Assembly: GCA_037176885.1 (NCBI GenBank) | Contig: JAWWNJ010000229.1 | Span: forward strand, 1 to 64,000 | DNA length: 64,000 nucleotides | Source: Favolaschia claudopus | Taxonomy: Eukaryota > Basidiomycota > Agaricomycetes > Agaricales > Mycenaceae | Direction of reading: 5' to 3' | Shown: one piece after another, positions 34,794 through 46,247 of the stretch | Layout of the letters: every line of letters starts with the position of its first letter | How positions within the stretch are numbered: the stretch's first letter is position 1 | Notes under the pieces: model-generated | Told to the model about the DNA's origin: nothing | Database searches by the model: none | What the model saw: only the letters and a program-made list of their open reading frames with translations | Program-made: the position numbers and the translations under genes

Positions 34794-35099
34794 GAGGCTT
34801 TGCGGAAGCCACCGGAAGCCACCGGGTGGCTCCACAGGCATGCAGCGGCAGTGGCTCGCGCTGCCAAAAGACCAGCAGTTTTTTCACCGATTTTTGTGCC
34901 CACGACCACTCTACACGTCCCTCTGAACCTCCCCCTGACGCCGCTGGTCGGAGAACGGGTTCGTGCACAAGAAATGTGCTGTTTAACTCTTAACTTGAGC
35001 CGCCAGAGCTGCCACCAGGCTATGATGTCAGTGTGGAGCCACCATTGCCGCATGCCGTCGGAGCCACCTGGTGGCTTCCGGTGGCGTCCGCAAAGCCTC
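34794..35099. mobile_element. 306-bp MITE inserted in the Helitron Rep frame (TA target)
   Basis: 40-bp TIRs with two mismatches (GAGGCTTTGCGGAAGCCACC on the left, GAGGCTTTGCGGACGCCACC from the right). TA lies on both sides (34792-34793, 35100-35101). No ORF of note. Its absence would bring two Helitron coding segments together. Confidence 0.87.
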
Positions 35100-35726
35100 T
35101 AATGTTAGATCAGAAATATTTACAAATATTCAACTTGAGCCTGGCACAGATCATCGGCGCTACAATGCACCAACAACAAATGAAGTAGCTGTGATATTGC
35201 CTGGGGATGGCTCTCTCCCAGTAGATCATCGGGATCTGATTGTTCAGTATAGAGGTGGAGTACAGGCACTGAAAAGAATCTATGAAACCAATCCATCCTA
35301 TCAGCCTATGGCTTATGTTTTATTATTTCCATATGGAGAACATGGCTGAAGAGCCACAGATTCTCTGCACATATTCAAAGCTGGAGCACTGTTTCAACAA
35401 TGGATAGTAGATGCTTGGGCTACCACTGATCAAAATCGTCTAAATTGGTATAGATCATCAAAAGGAGTTAAGGGTTGAACTCTACAAGGCCTGGCTGATG
35501 CTACCAGTAATAATGATATAGCACTAGGAGATGTTGGAAAAAGATTCATCCACCCTTCCTCATACATTAGAGGTTCGCGTTTTATGGTTCAGTTATATCA
35601 AGACTCTTTAGCTATTGCACGACATTGTGGGAAGCCTGATTGGTTTGTCACAGTAACTGCCAATCCACGTTGGACAGAAGTTGAAGCAAGCTTACTTCCT
35701 GGCCAAACACCTGCTGATAGACCTGA

Positions 35727-38700
35727 CGGTATAAACGAGAATCGAAAACGAAAACACGGCTAGCTGATATGTATCAGCCGGCCTGTCTGGCCATCAAGTT
35801 CATCAACCCGAGCTTTCAGAAACGAAAATGACCGGTATCAACACGGCAAAGCAGCCGTCTTTGATGTTACAGTCACATATGTCTGAGCCTGATCTCATCA
35901 GCCGTGTTTCGGGGATGTCCGAGTGGCTGTCCTAGGTCACCTTGCACACAAAATCCACCGCCGATTTGCCATCCTCATATTAGCGACCCGGTGTATGGTA
36001 TAGATAGATTACTATGGTGCTAATTAAGAATGCTTACCAGGTTGTAAGTCATAGAGGGTGCCCAAGCAAGGACTTCCGGGAGGAGATACACGGTCACGTG
36101 CCTTATGTTTGCGTCTCAATCTTTCGCGTCCATCGTCGGATTGCTGAATATTTACTGCTTGATAAAATTATTTCATGCTCTTTGGATGTCCATAGTGCCA
36201 CTAAAATGGTTATTGCGCTGATTCTCAGCGAATATTGAGTCCTAATAACCCGAACAAGCTGTTAACTCAAATTCTTGCACTGTATCAAAGCAAAGATTAT
36301 ATTCCAGGCAGCACTATAATGTACTCTACTGTGTCGAGAACATGCCCAATTAGTTAGATTCATCGTCGACACCCGGCATTGCATAGTCACGGGCCATTTT
36401 CTTAAAAATCGGACTCATGACATTGGACTTGAGTGCGGCAGCATAGTCAAAGTCGTCATCGGAGTCGGACAAGGCATCAACATCGATTATGGAGTTCGAG
36501 GGGGAGGGTGCTTCGGAAAATATCAATGGAGGTCCAAAGGTATGCAAATCAACGAATCTCACAAAGTCTCGATGAACTCGCCACAGGTAAAGGCCGTTGT
36601 GGAGTCGATGGAGGAATAGAACCACTGGCCTGAATGAGCAGTGCAATCTGCTTGCGCAAGTCCTCGTTTTCCTGCTGCGTAGCTTTCATTTTACTTTGAA
36701 GATTTCTGGATTCCTTCCGAGTGATGAGTTCCGCATCAGATGTGCGCCGTTTCTCTTGAGCTCGGGCCTGTCGCTGAGCCTTCAATTTAAATCTTGCCTG
36801 GAGCGAATTGTTTGGATTTTCCAGAACCCCCGAGGCGACCATTTCTTCGATAATACGCGCTGTCTGTGCATCCAGATCTTTTGCGCTACAGTACAGTCGG
36901 TAGGAGAAATTCCAAGTCATCAATAAATGAAGAGACTCACAGCAGTATTGCTTTGAGAAGCGGACGGCTCGTAGGTTTGATTTGGTTGTCCTGAGCGTGA
37001 CTCCCTTCAATAGGATTTGTGTTGTTAGGTGTCAAGTCCCAGTGTCTTTTATCCATATGCGAAAGGAAGCGGTTGAGAGAAATAAGCAGCCAAGGATAGC
37101 TGACTTTATGCGCCCACCATGCTGAATTTCGATGAGTAACTTTACTGTAAAACTTATTGCTCAATGACCGACTTGCCTTGAACTTTAGGATTCGTTGACT
37201 CAGCGCAAAAGGTATAATAATCTTGAATATCTTCCGAAGTTGTCAAGTATGGGAAGCTCAGCAGGTACTGCAGCACCTCGTCTGTGACATGATCTCGAAG
37301 ACCAAAAACACCCCTGCGATAAAACAAGATTCAGAGCCAGATACAGGAAGAAGGATTAATATTGTTTTGCATACCGGTTGAATTGTACTAGGCACGTCTT
37401 CCAAATGAGTTTGAGAATGTCGTCGAAGTGCATGGGCGGACTGTTGCAGTTCATCTGGCGAAGGATAATTACATCGGCCAAACCTTGGGCTTGCTTCAAT
37501 GTCGGTACCATGCGGGAATTGACTTTGGCGCTGATTCTTCACCAGATCGCGGCGCTTACTTACGATTGTTCAGCATGCCTGGATGGAGCTCTTGAACCAT
37601 TCGACCCTCAAGATCCTGCTCCAACGCAGCAGCTTCAACAATTGAATCAGCTTGTGTAGAGTTATTCAACACGGGAAACTTACATTGATCAACTCCAAGT
37701 GTTGTTCGACGAGATAAAGGTACCTTCTTAGTCAATCCTGAATATCGCTGTTGGATCACGATAGGAATTTTTGTGCGAAGGAAATTGGGATGACAGTGTG
37801 GCACACCAGCCAGAGGAATGATAACAGCGCGTAAGTCATTAGGATCAATGGGGATGAACAAAGACAGCTTTGCATCGCATGTGCGCTTTTCAAGTTCAGC
37901 AATTGCATGAACTCCGTCTCGGTAGTGATTTCGCGCTGTGGTTATCGCTTGAGCAGGGAGAAAGTCGAAGGAACAATTGAACTCACAACACTGGCCATTC
38001 CTCGGAAGATGAGAGGGATGAATTATTTCCTTGCATTCGCCGACTAGAACCCTCGTATCGTCGTCTTCCTCATCCAACGGCTCATTTCTGAATAATTTTA
38101 CTACAATAGCTTCCCGCGCTTCAAAGGGAATGGCCGTGAAGCGATGACGAGTGCCCATATTTGACGAGGCACTGGACCACTTTTCTCATCCCACAAAATA
38201 GGCTTTACCCTTCTGTTTGCCCTGTAAATTCAATTCAATTCAGGGACTTGCAAGGAATTAAGAACTCAATATGACCTCTCGAAATCTTCTTAAAACAGCT
38301 TCACCATTGCAGCCCTCGTCCGAGTCAAGGAAAGTACCTTTGCAACGGGTGGAAGTTACGGAGCGATAGAATCTAGTAGGAGAAACATCAGTTAGGACCA
38401 CAATCAGACAATTTATGCTTACGAGGATGCGACCGCTGCAACACTTTTTGCCTCGGACGACTTTGCAGCCATTGTCGACTCCGAAATCAGTGTGTGAGGC
38501 TCGTCGTCGGAGCTCCAACGCTCGCAGCCATCAAGAAAATTGTCGGCAGCAAATGAACAAACGTAGAAGCCGTTGCATGAAAGGTTGGAACGACGACATT
38601 CAACGGTCTCCCCATCGTCAAGAATAAGAATATTTGCAATGGTCTGCGCGGTTTGTCTGCCTGTGGGACCCTTAAATGCGTCCTGACACTGAGATCCGTT

Positions 38701-40292
38701 AGCCTCTGCAAGAAGAAAGAGGAAAAATCTCACGTCTTTCTTCACCAGGCCATCTACAGTAAGATCTTTACCCGCACGACCAGTGCCTTTAAATAATTTC
38801 GGGCGGTTTCGGTAGTCAATAATATATGCGACACGATCCTCCAGCGGTGGGACATCATAAGATTCCATCGCATTATCAAGATGAATGACTGTGTCGACGA
38901 ATATCCCACCTTTGCGCTTCTTACTGCCAGCAGTGACCTGAATACCGCGTTCAAACTTCAGACCCCGAATCCGAATCGGAGCAGAGGTCAATTGGTTCAC
39001 TACCAGCAGCAGCACGTTTGCGCGGTCTCAAAGGCTGCTTTCCCTTCCGCTTCCGCTTGCCCTGATCATCGTCCGAAGGGTCATCTAGTAAAACATTAAT
39101 AAATTCGAAACATTGCTGAAATTCCAATTCTCACCGTAATCAGAAGTTGAGCCGCCTCGGAGACGCAGAGAAGGTCCATATTCAACTAGTTAATACCCGT
39201 CAAGTAGAGGGATATAAACTTAGTGGAAGTAACTCACCAATAGTGGTCTCGGGAACAAGTCTGCGCCAATGGCAAATAGAAAGAGAAGGGAAGGCGAAAA
39301 CTGAAGTCGAAATCGACCAGCATGCTAAGAAGCATGAAGCGGCAACTGAAAACGAAGGAACCGAAGAAAGAGTCAACAAACTAAGCCATAGTCAGCAGAG
39401 GATATCAACAGAGCGAAAAGATAAATTGAACTTGGTATATGAGTCGCTCAAAGTTGAATAAAGAGCGCATGTTCATATCTGCGGGGATTATAAATTGTCC
39501 TTGCAAAAACAAATTGAGTTAGTAGGGCTACAGATGATAGAGAATGGGACTGACCTAGGACAGCGAGTATAATATTATAGAGGGCCGAAAAGTATGTCAA
39601 GCAATAGGTAAGATCAATAGCATTTCCAGTTGAGAGAAAGTGAGCGGAGACGGAGCCCAAGGGTAAGGTTGAGAAAGAATCGCAAAAGGAGAGTATTTCG
39701 GGCAGTAGCACGGGTTGTGGAAGACACTGAAAGCTTCTTGCACGTTGTAGAGTGTGGCGCCATAGTTCAGTCCAAGTTCCGGCTCACTGCAAGTGGGAGA
39801 GAGGATTGGGGAAAGAAGACAGTGTTTCCTTGGACTTTATATACAAATTGCGAAGCTCAGGGTTGCTTTACTCCGTTCAGACCTCTTTCATTCAATTTGA
39901 CTGAAACAATTCCGGCTTACCGCGCTTATTTTCAATTTTCTATATGCTGCAGAAGTACCGATGCGGTGACCGGTCAGAACTTGCTGAATTTTTGAACAGA
40001 AAGCTTCAATTTGGAAGGACTATAAAAGCGAGCCTCCTAGAGTGTCGGGAACACAACCAATGAAGCATACCAGCAGAGTACCGGGAGATCGAGCACGGGA
40101 GTGCAAAGGCAAGCGCGTACGTGACCGTGACTTGGCGTGATGGCAACATAGGGAGCCGACCACTTCAGTTGTTCCTTGCCGGCTGCTTCATTTTCGCTTC
40201 TGAACCTGCCGACGGGCACTGCCGGCCATCTATCGGCTATTCTATATATAGTCGTTTTCGTTTCTCGTATATACTCCAAATCAGGTCTAGAT
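35727..40292. mobile_element. 4.6-kb TIR insertion in the Helitron, 9-bp target duplication
   Basis: TAGACCTGA occurs immediately left (35718-35726) and right (40293-40301). Dropping the insert joins ADRPD to RPDLVARVF, the expected Helitron reading. The inner ends share GTATA-ACGAGAA-CGAAAACGA in inverted orientation (left from 35729, right complement from about 40274). A 9-bp duplication fits Mutator-like elements better than Tc1/mariner. The right junction carries an extra inverted copy of the target. The contents are minus-strand gene pieces without a recognisable complete transposase. Confidence 0.72.
36350..39130 (-). pseudogene. multi-exon minus-strand gene inside the 4.6-kb insertion, degenerate, function unknown
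   Basis: Successive minus-strand segments look like exons of one gene. About 39090-38950 encodes a basic then acidic stretch (KRKRKGKQPLRPRKR, then IDLCSDSDSGSE). 38960-38500 reads CNGFYVCSFAADNFLDGC. An intron with TACTAG acceptor near 38371 leads to FYRSVTSTRCKGTFLDSDEG. 38158-37556 reads GTRHRFTAIPFEAREAI..SLFIPIDPNDLRAV..LHPGMLNNRK. 37010-36549 is Lys/Arg/Gln-rich with a coiled-coil-like stretch (QSKMKATQQENEDLRKQI). Two frame changes (near 38960 and 38500) suggest decay. From memory this Cys-rich plus IPI-rich layout resembles a large repeat-associated Agaricomycete family, possibly Mutator-like; that is inference only. I see no intact DDE core. Confidence 0.4.
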
Positions 40293-43200
40293 TAGACCTG
40301 ATTTGGTTGCACGTGTCTTCAGGGAAAAGATACGGATGCTGTTGGACTCTATCAAGAATGGTGAATTCGGGGCCAATTCGGGGCATATGCTGGAGTGGTT
40401 TGGACTATAGAATTTCAAAAGCGTGGCCTTCCACATATTCACATCTTAATTTTCAATAAGCCAGATCATCGAGTCAGAAATCCAGAGGATGTTGACCGTG
40501 TAGTCTGGGCTCAGATTCCTGACAAAAGAAAATATCCCAATATGGTTCACCGACCCTGTGGCAATGACAATCCCAATGCCACCTGTATGAAAGATGGAAA
40601 ATGTTCAAAGGGCTATCCAAAGCCATTTCAGGCCGAGACACGACTAGCTGAGGATGGATATGCAATTTATGCAAGACCACAAAATGGTGTTACTTTCATT
40701 GACAAGGGCAAGACTATAGATAACCGCTGGATTGTTCCTTATAATCCCAGGTAAGAAAAAGCTTATACTTTCACTCAAGATTTGAATCGATATATGGTGT
40801 GTAAATTCTTTGCAGAGCACTTCTGAAATATGGCTGTCATATGAATGTTGAATGCTGTATTTCTATCAAAGCAACCAACTATATCCATAAATATGTCTAC
40901 AAAGGCCACGACCGCAGTACCCTCACAGTTGAACAACAGAATGATGAAATCAAATTACATCTGGACAGTCGTTATATATCAGCTCCTGAGGCCACTTGGC
41001 GACTTCTTCGGTACAGATTGCATGAGGAGAAGCCTACAGTTGTTCCTCTCCAACTTCATCTTCCGAATGAACAGAGTGTAGTCTTCAACCAAAATGATGA
41101 TGCCGAAACTGTGCTCAACAGAGGAGCTACAAAGGACACTACTCTCACTGCATTCTTCAAAGCCTGTGCAAATGACCTTCCCAAGGCCAGAGACTCTCTA
41201 TACCAGGAGTTTCCACAGCATTTTGTATGGAACAAACCTACTACCAAGTGGACAGTAAGGAAGCAACAATTTGCCATCGGAAGAATGTTCTTTGCTGGAC
41301 CTTCTGCTGGGGAGCGCTTTTATCTTCGGACACTGTTGACTGTTGTGCGAGGTCCAACCTCATTTGAAAACCTTCGTACAGTCAATAATGTTGTTTACCC
41401 AACCTTCCAAGAAGCATGTCTGGCTCTTGGATTGTTAGAAGATGACAGAGAATGGGAACAATGTCTTGACGAGGCATCAGTCATGCAAACAGGATATCAA
41501 CTCAGGCAGCTGTTTGCAACAATCATTCGAGAGAATTGGCCTTTACAAGATCCAGTGGCGCTTTGGAACAAATTCAAACAAAACATATGTGATGACCTGC
41601 GTTACAAACTTATACAAAAAGGATTTCAAAACCCTACAGAACATCAGATATATGACTATGGCCTCTATCTTCTTGACTCTATTTTACATGGCTCTGGAAA
41701 GTCTTTGTCTGAATTTCCTCCTATGCCTCGACCTGTAGACAACTGGGCGCAATTGGAAGCAAATCGTCTGATTGCTGAACAGTTAGCATATGATCGGGAT
41801 GAACAGCGCAGATTGGCTGAACCTCGAATCCAGGGGCTTAATGTTGAACAGCGCGCTGCATTCAATGCTGTGATGCATTCCATACAAAACAGTGAACCCA
41901 AATTATATTTCCTGAACGGTCCAGGCGGGACAGGGAAGACTCATGTTTATAACACCTTATGCTAATATGCTTTGCGAGCTGAAGGAAAGATTGTACTCTC
42001 TGTTGCATCATCTGGCATAGCTTCATTGTTGTTGCTCGGTGGCCGGACCTCTCACTCCACATTCAAGATTCCCCTAATTCTCAAGACATTCTATGTAATA
42101 TTAAAAAGCGCACACACTTGGCTGAACTGCTGCTGCGAGTTGAATTGGTGATCTGGGATGAAGTGCCAATGCAGGATCGTCGAGCGCCGGAAGCTGTTGA
42201 CAAAACTATGCAGGATATACGCAGTGATCCACGTCCCTTTGGAGGTGTCACTTTTGTCTTTGGCGGAGACTTCCAGCAGATTCTACCAGTTGTTGTCAAA
42301 GGCAGGAGAGAGGATATTGTTGGCTTTTGCCTCAAGCGCTCTTATCTGTGGCCACGGATTTAGATGCTTAATCTAACCCAGAATATGAGATTGGGGGGAC
42401 CACATGCTCGCCAAGAAGACAAAGATTTTGCTCGCTGGCTCTTAGATGTAGGACATGGGAGAAATTTTGATGCCAATGGCAATGTGCAATTGCCAGCCAA
42501 CGTCAAAATTCCTACAAATACAGAAGAAGCTCTCATCGATGCAATCTACCCTGGCATTTCCGCAATTCAATTCAATCATCAGGATGATAGATACTTCTTG
42601 GAACGCACTATTCTCTCGGGCAGAAATGATGAAGTTGATGAGCTCAATCAGAAGCTACTCAATAAATTCAATGGTCAGGAAACCGTTTATCACAGTGCAG
42701 ACTCTGCTATTACAGTGGCCGCCAGTAAAACTGCAACACGCAGTTCTGGGTGATTGGGTGGGTCTTTTGACCCAAACAAAATCCAGGACACCAAATGTGA
42801 GGCAAAGCAAAATTTTTGGGCTGCTGACTTGGTTTCCATATATGGTAGTTTGTACAGAATGAATTTTTTTGTGCATTTTTTTACAACACTCTTTTCAACG
42901 CCAAACCGTACCCACAGTTGGCCTCCACAGCTCGAAAGGACTCGTAAATACGACCTCAAACACATTTTGCTCTATATATATTGCTTGCGATTTGAGCTCG
43001 CAATTGCCGCTGCAAGTCGGCCATTTTGGCAGTTTTTGGGCCATTTGAGGCATTTTTGAGTAAAAATGGCCGACTTGCACCGGCGATTGTGAGCTCATAT
43101 CCCCACCAAATTGAATGAAATAAAATATGTTTGAGGTCGTATTTGCGAGTAATTTCACGTTGTGAAGTTCAACTGCCGGTACGGTGTGGCATGGAAAGGT

Positions 43201-43540
43201 GTGTTTTAAGAAAATGCACTAAAAAAATCATTTTGTACAAACTACCATATATGGTAGCCAGGCCAGTACCCCAAAAATCTTGTTTTGCCCCACTTTAGAT
43301 GTCCTGGCTTTTTTTTTGGTCAGAATACCCTCTCAATCACCCAGAACGGTGTGTTGCAGTTTTACTGGCGGCCACTGTAGGGTTTTGAATATCCCGTAGA
43401 ATATCTCCAACTCTGTGAAAGCATCTGGGCTGCCTCTTGCAAAGCTGGCTTTGAAAGTGGGATGCCCAATCATGATTCTGCGCAATCTTGATCCTCCAAA
43501 TGGTCTGTGTAACGGCTCTAGAGGTATTCTCCCAAGAGCG
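40293..43540 (+). pseudogene. Helitron Rep core and Pif1-like helicase (interrupted)
   Basis: 40293-40750 contains the HUH motif in GLPHIHILIFN (about 40425-40457). A 65-bp intron (40751-40815, GTAAGA..TTGCAG) joins in phase to ALLKYGCHMNVECC, followed by the two-tyrosine motif NYIHKYVYKG (tyrosines at about 40880 and 40892). The helicase has Walker A GPGGTGKT (about 41920-41943), [20 protein letters not shown], Walker [10 protein letters not shown] and FGGDFQQILPVV (about 42265-42300). The fold-back MITE splits the frame at 42711; beyond it ILRNLDPPNGLCNGSR continues to about 43520. Stops at 41963-41965, 42361-42363 and about 43393, and a frame change near 42100, mark it as inactive. Confidence 0.87.
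42713..43377. mobile_element. 665-bp fold-back MITE in the Helitron helicase (TA target)
   Basis: TIR CAGTGGCCGCCAGTAAAACT is present at both ends, TA on both sides (42711-42712, 43378-43379). The complementarity continues inward: TATATGGTAGTTTGTAC, CGACCTCAAACA, GAGCTCGCAATTG and AAGTCGGCCATTTT all recur in inverted order, so nearly the whole element is one imperfect palindrome centred near 43045. No transposase. Removing it restores the helicase frame. Confidence 0.87.
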
Positions 43541-43768
43541 GCTGCTCACTGCCCAAAAACTGTCAATTTTTGAGGTATCCTAAGATAGAAAAGAAAACGA
43601 GTTGAATTGATGAGAATTTCGTTTTTTGGGGGTGACATCAGATTTTGCCGCCACTGTAGACGAAGCGCTTGATCATGAATGGAAGCTCCATCAGGAAAAA
43701 CCCAAAATTCTATGACGTTGTCAATCAACCACGACGCGAAGATCGACATCGAGAAAGTCAACGCAGTA

Positions 43769-44149
43769 CAGCCGTTTTGGAAACAATATACGGGTTTCGA
43801 TTGAGTGGTGCTCGTTCGTTTGTGCTTACGTTTGTTGACGATTCTGTCATCGGCAAAGCCGGGAGCACCACTTTGTGGGGCGTTGCCGTACCACATCAAG
43901 TGCCGCTGGTCCCTTGTTTTGGGCCTTGCTCGCAAGTCATGGCCCTGTCGAGCTCTGGGCAAGTAGCAGCTGAGTCTTGATCCTCAGTTCTGTTAACCCC
44001 CTGTTTTTTTTTCCTCGTGTTCTTTGGGTGGCGGAAGCGAAAATCAGATTCGGCTGAAGTGGAGCTGGTGACGGGAAGCAAAACAAAGGTAAGCACAAAC
44101 GAATGAGCACCACTTGATCAAAACCCGTATATTGTTTCCAAAACGGCTG
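43769..44149. mobile_element. 381-bp MITE with ~60-bp TIRs (TA target)
   Basis: Starts CAGCCGTTTTGGAAACAATA and ends with the complement. The inverted match runs about 60 bp with a few mismatches (through GTGGTGCTC and TTCGTTTGTGCTTAC). TA lies outside both ends (43767-43768, 44150-44151). No transposase ORF. Confidence 0.85.
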
Positions 44150-45732
44150 TAATGCCCCCAAAGGCCTGATAAAAATACTGACGGGAATCGGAAATTTTGA
44201 CGATTTGGGCTGTTCAAAATCCTGACTTTTCGACCCGTTTTGGTGGGAAGGGCTGGTCTGAATCCTGACGAAAACGGCGGCAGCCGAAGAAAATTTTCGG
44301 AAAATGACGCCGAAATGGCAGAATTTGGGCCGAAAAGTAGGCCTGATCGGAAGATCCTGACCGGTCCGACAAAATTTTGGGTTCAGGCCTGTGTAAATCC
44401 TGACTTTTCGAGCCAAAAAAACAGGCCTTTATGGGGATTATCATTGGCCCTGCTGGCGGTGGACCGTGCAGGAAAAGACCTCGGAGACAGGCCACTTGAA
44501 CATTCATGCCTCAAGCCATTACTAATTACATAATTAAATAATTTATAGGCCCAAGGTCAAGAAGGTCAACCCCCCCTTGACCTGACCCTTGACCCTCGGG
44601 TCAGGTCAAATAGTTGACCTGACCTCCGCAACCTTGCAACCTATCAGTAGGAGGAAGCCGCGAGGTCGACAGCCAGCGGCGTTTTGATACTGCAAGCTAA
44701 GATTATCAACGCCGCGAAGATGCATCAGGAAAAACTGAAATTGCGCCAAAGACCCACATAGACCGCCAGAGCACCCCATAGACGTCAAAGTCGTCATAGC
44801 AGAGGACTGAGCCACATAGAAACCTGGGTGGGGTGTTGTCAGCCATATAGACACCCATAGTAGGTTAAAGTAGCCAAAGTCATATTCACTTATAGTGCTC
44901 AAAGTCGTCAAAGTAGGTCGAAGCACACACAGTAAAAATGCAAACGAATCATATATTGTGATGATAATATGTACTACAGGTATATAACCGTCTGTCCATC
45001 ACCAGAACGAACGAAGGGAGTGTAGATTGCGTCAGATAAGAAGGGCGAGGAAGGAGGCGAAGGGGCTGGGAATGGATTGGCGATAACATTGTAAGGTTCC
45101 CCTTGGCAAATTCCGAGAGCATTGCTTACTAAAGACAAGAAGATTTGAGGGGAGTGCATTGAGCGTCGCCGTGTCTCTGGCTGAAAATGGAAGAGCCAGC
45201 TGAGAACTTGAAGAGAGGAATTTGATACGTCTGAGGGATGGGTCGCGAGGAGGGGGTAAAGCGGCGCCGGTTCAGGGTGGGTAAGGTTGATGGAGCGTTG
45301 ATTCAAATGAGAAAGGCTGGGCCGTAATCCGCAGGGAGCGCGTCATTCCGCAATGAGCGCCGAGATTGAAGAAATACTTGATGCTTTGAAGGAGCACTTG
45401 TAGTAAAGTCATAGCATTCGTAAAAGACCGGCCAATAGTTCTTGCAGTCACTGAGGTAAAAGTGTCCGCGTCGAGGAATGTCGAGGCAAACCCAGTTGAT
45501 GGGCAGGGTGGACGAACGTTTGGCAACCTGTGAAATATTTCCTGGATGTGCTGCACCACCCCTGTCGCCACGGTGATGAGCAGGGGCCGGCGGCGACACG
45601 GATACGTTGCCCCGTATAGCATCCGCCGCATGACTGCGTGGGCGGTACTGCGCGGTGGAGTGCGGGATGCCAGCGGAGAATAATGCGAGCGCCGGAGAAC
45701 GAGCAGAAGCTTGACTGATGGAATGGCTTGAG

Positions 45733-45893
45733 CCTGTCGTGTTGCCGCGGCTCAGCTTCGGCTAGCTCGGCTCGGCTTTTGATGGCTCCAAAGCCATCAC
45801 CGCAAAAATCCGAGCGGAGCTATTTTTGACGGCTGGCTTACGTGGCTCGCGGCTGATCCACGGCTCCGCAACGGCTCAGCAAGCTTTTCACAA
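45733..45893. repeat. GC-rich AGCC/GGCT repeat, left of the CACTA element
   Basis: TTGCCGCGGCTCAGCTTCGG followed by CTAGCTCGGCTCGGC. A related inverted version lies at about 52375-52487, so the pair brackets the CACTA element and the DNA to its right. Similarity is partly low-complexity. Confidence 0.4.
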
Positions 45894-46247
45894 AGGTGCA
45901 ATTTCAGCACTCACTGTGAGCCCCAGACCGCGCGAATTTCACGAGGCTGTTTCGCCCTGTTTGTGGCCAATTTTCGCTCCATAACCACCGGAATTTCACG
46001 GGCAAAATGTGAAATTCACGCCCAATACCCGCGAGCACCGTTCACGGGGTATATGGTGCTTTTCGCGGCCATAATTGAGGCGAATTTCGCGACTTTCATG
46101 GTGGAAATTTAGAATCAATTGTTGTTAGTCTCACGGAATATAACGTTGAAGCTCGCACTATTATATTCCAGTTTCACACCAATTTCAAGTGAATTTCATA
46201 TCAAAATTGAGGGGAAGTACTACACAAGGTGCTACACATTCGACTTA

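Larger units (their letters stand above)
32043..35726 (+). pseudogene. Helitron Rep N-terminal region (interrupted)
   Basis: The segment 32167-32392 reads LGPMDLICPNCQALHW..TCCLSGKV, the zinc-like N-terminus of Helitron proteins; a frameshift sits in the A-run near 32179. At 32391-32392 a 2-kb TIR element interrupts, and dropping it restores SKHFLEYIRRYNSAFSF across the junction. 34435-34791 continues (KIQGMLYHNVGALQPE, EAARMRRNAP). A MITE interrupts at 34793. 35102-35726 continues (RRYNAPTTNEVAVILPG; HPSSYIRGSRFMVQLYQDSL; GKPDWFVTVTANPRW). A TGA at 35347-35349 and a frameshift near 35490 add to the decay. The third insertion begins at 35727. Confidence 0.82.
32040..43540 (+). mobile_element. 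Helitron remnant carrying four nested insertions
   Basis: Five separated segments read in order as a Helitron Rep/helicase protein. 32040-32392 has a zinc-binding N-terminus (CPNC..CC). 34434-34791 and 35102-35726 are the Helitron-like N domain. 40293-42712 is the HUH Rep core, a 65-bp intron and the Pif1-like helicase. 43380-43540 holds helicase motifs up to NGLCNGSR. The gaps are four TIR elements with target duplications at their edges. Neither the 5' TC end nor a 3' CTRR hairpin end was found, so the true limits are unknown. Confidence 0.82.
43541..45911. other. intergenic DNA with MITEs; no gene recognised
   Basis: Contains the 381-bp MITE (43769-44149), a CAAAATCTGATG..-type TIR end near 43640-43657 without partner, a loosely inverted CCAAAGGCCTG/CAGGCCTTTATGG pair around 44157-44435, and GGTCAAGG/TTGACCTGACC-rich sequence at 44550-44640. 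Minus-strand ORFs at 44974-45306 and 45272-45631 have no recognised domain. Confidence 0.4.

Noticed and set aside
43546..43962. Minus-strand ORF (138 aa) as a Tc1/mariner transposase
   Set aside because: A short FPDGASIH-like stretch recalls such enzymes, but the ORF overlaps the end of a separate 381-bp MITE and no DDE pattern or further similarity is visible.
44157..44440. CCAAAGGCCTG/CAGGCCTTTATGG pair as a MITE
   Set aside because: The inverted match is short and imperfect and no target duplication can be set.
44974..45631. Minus-strand ORFs of 98-119 aa as genes
   Set aside because: They overlap in different frames, have no recognised domain and no convincing splice structure.
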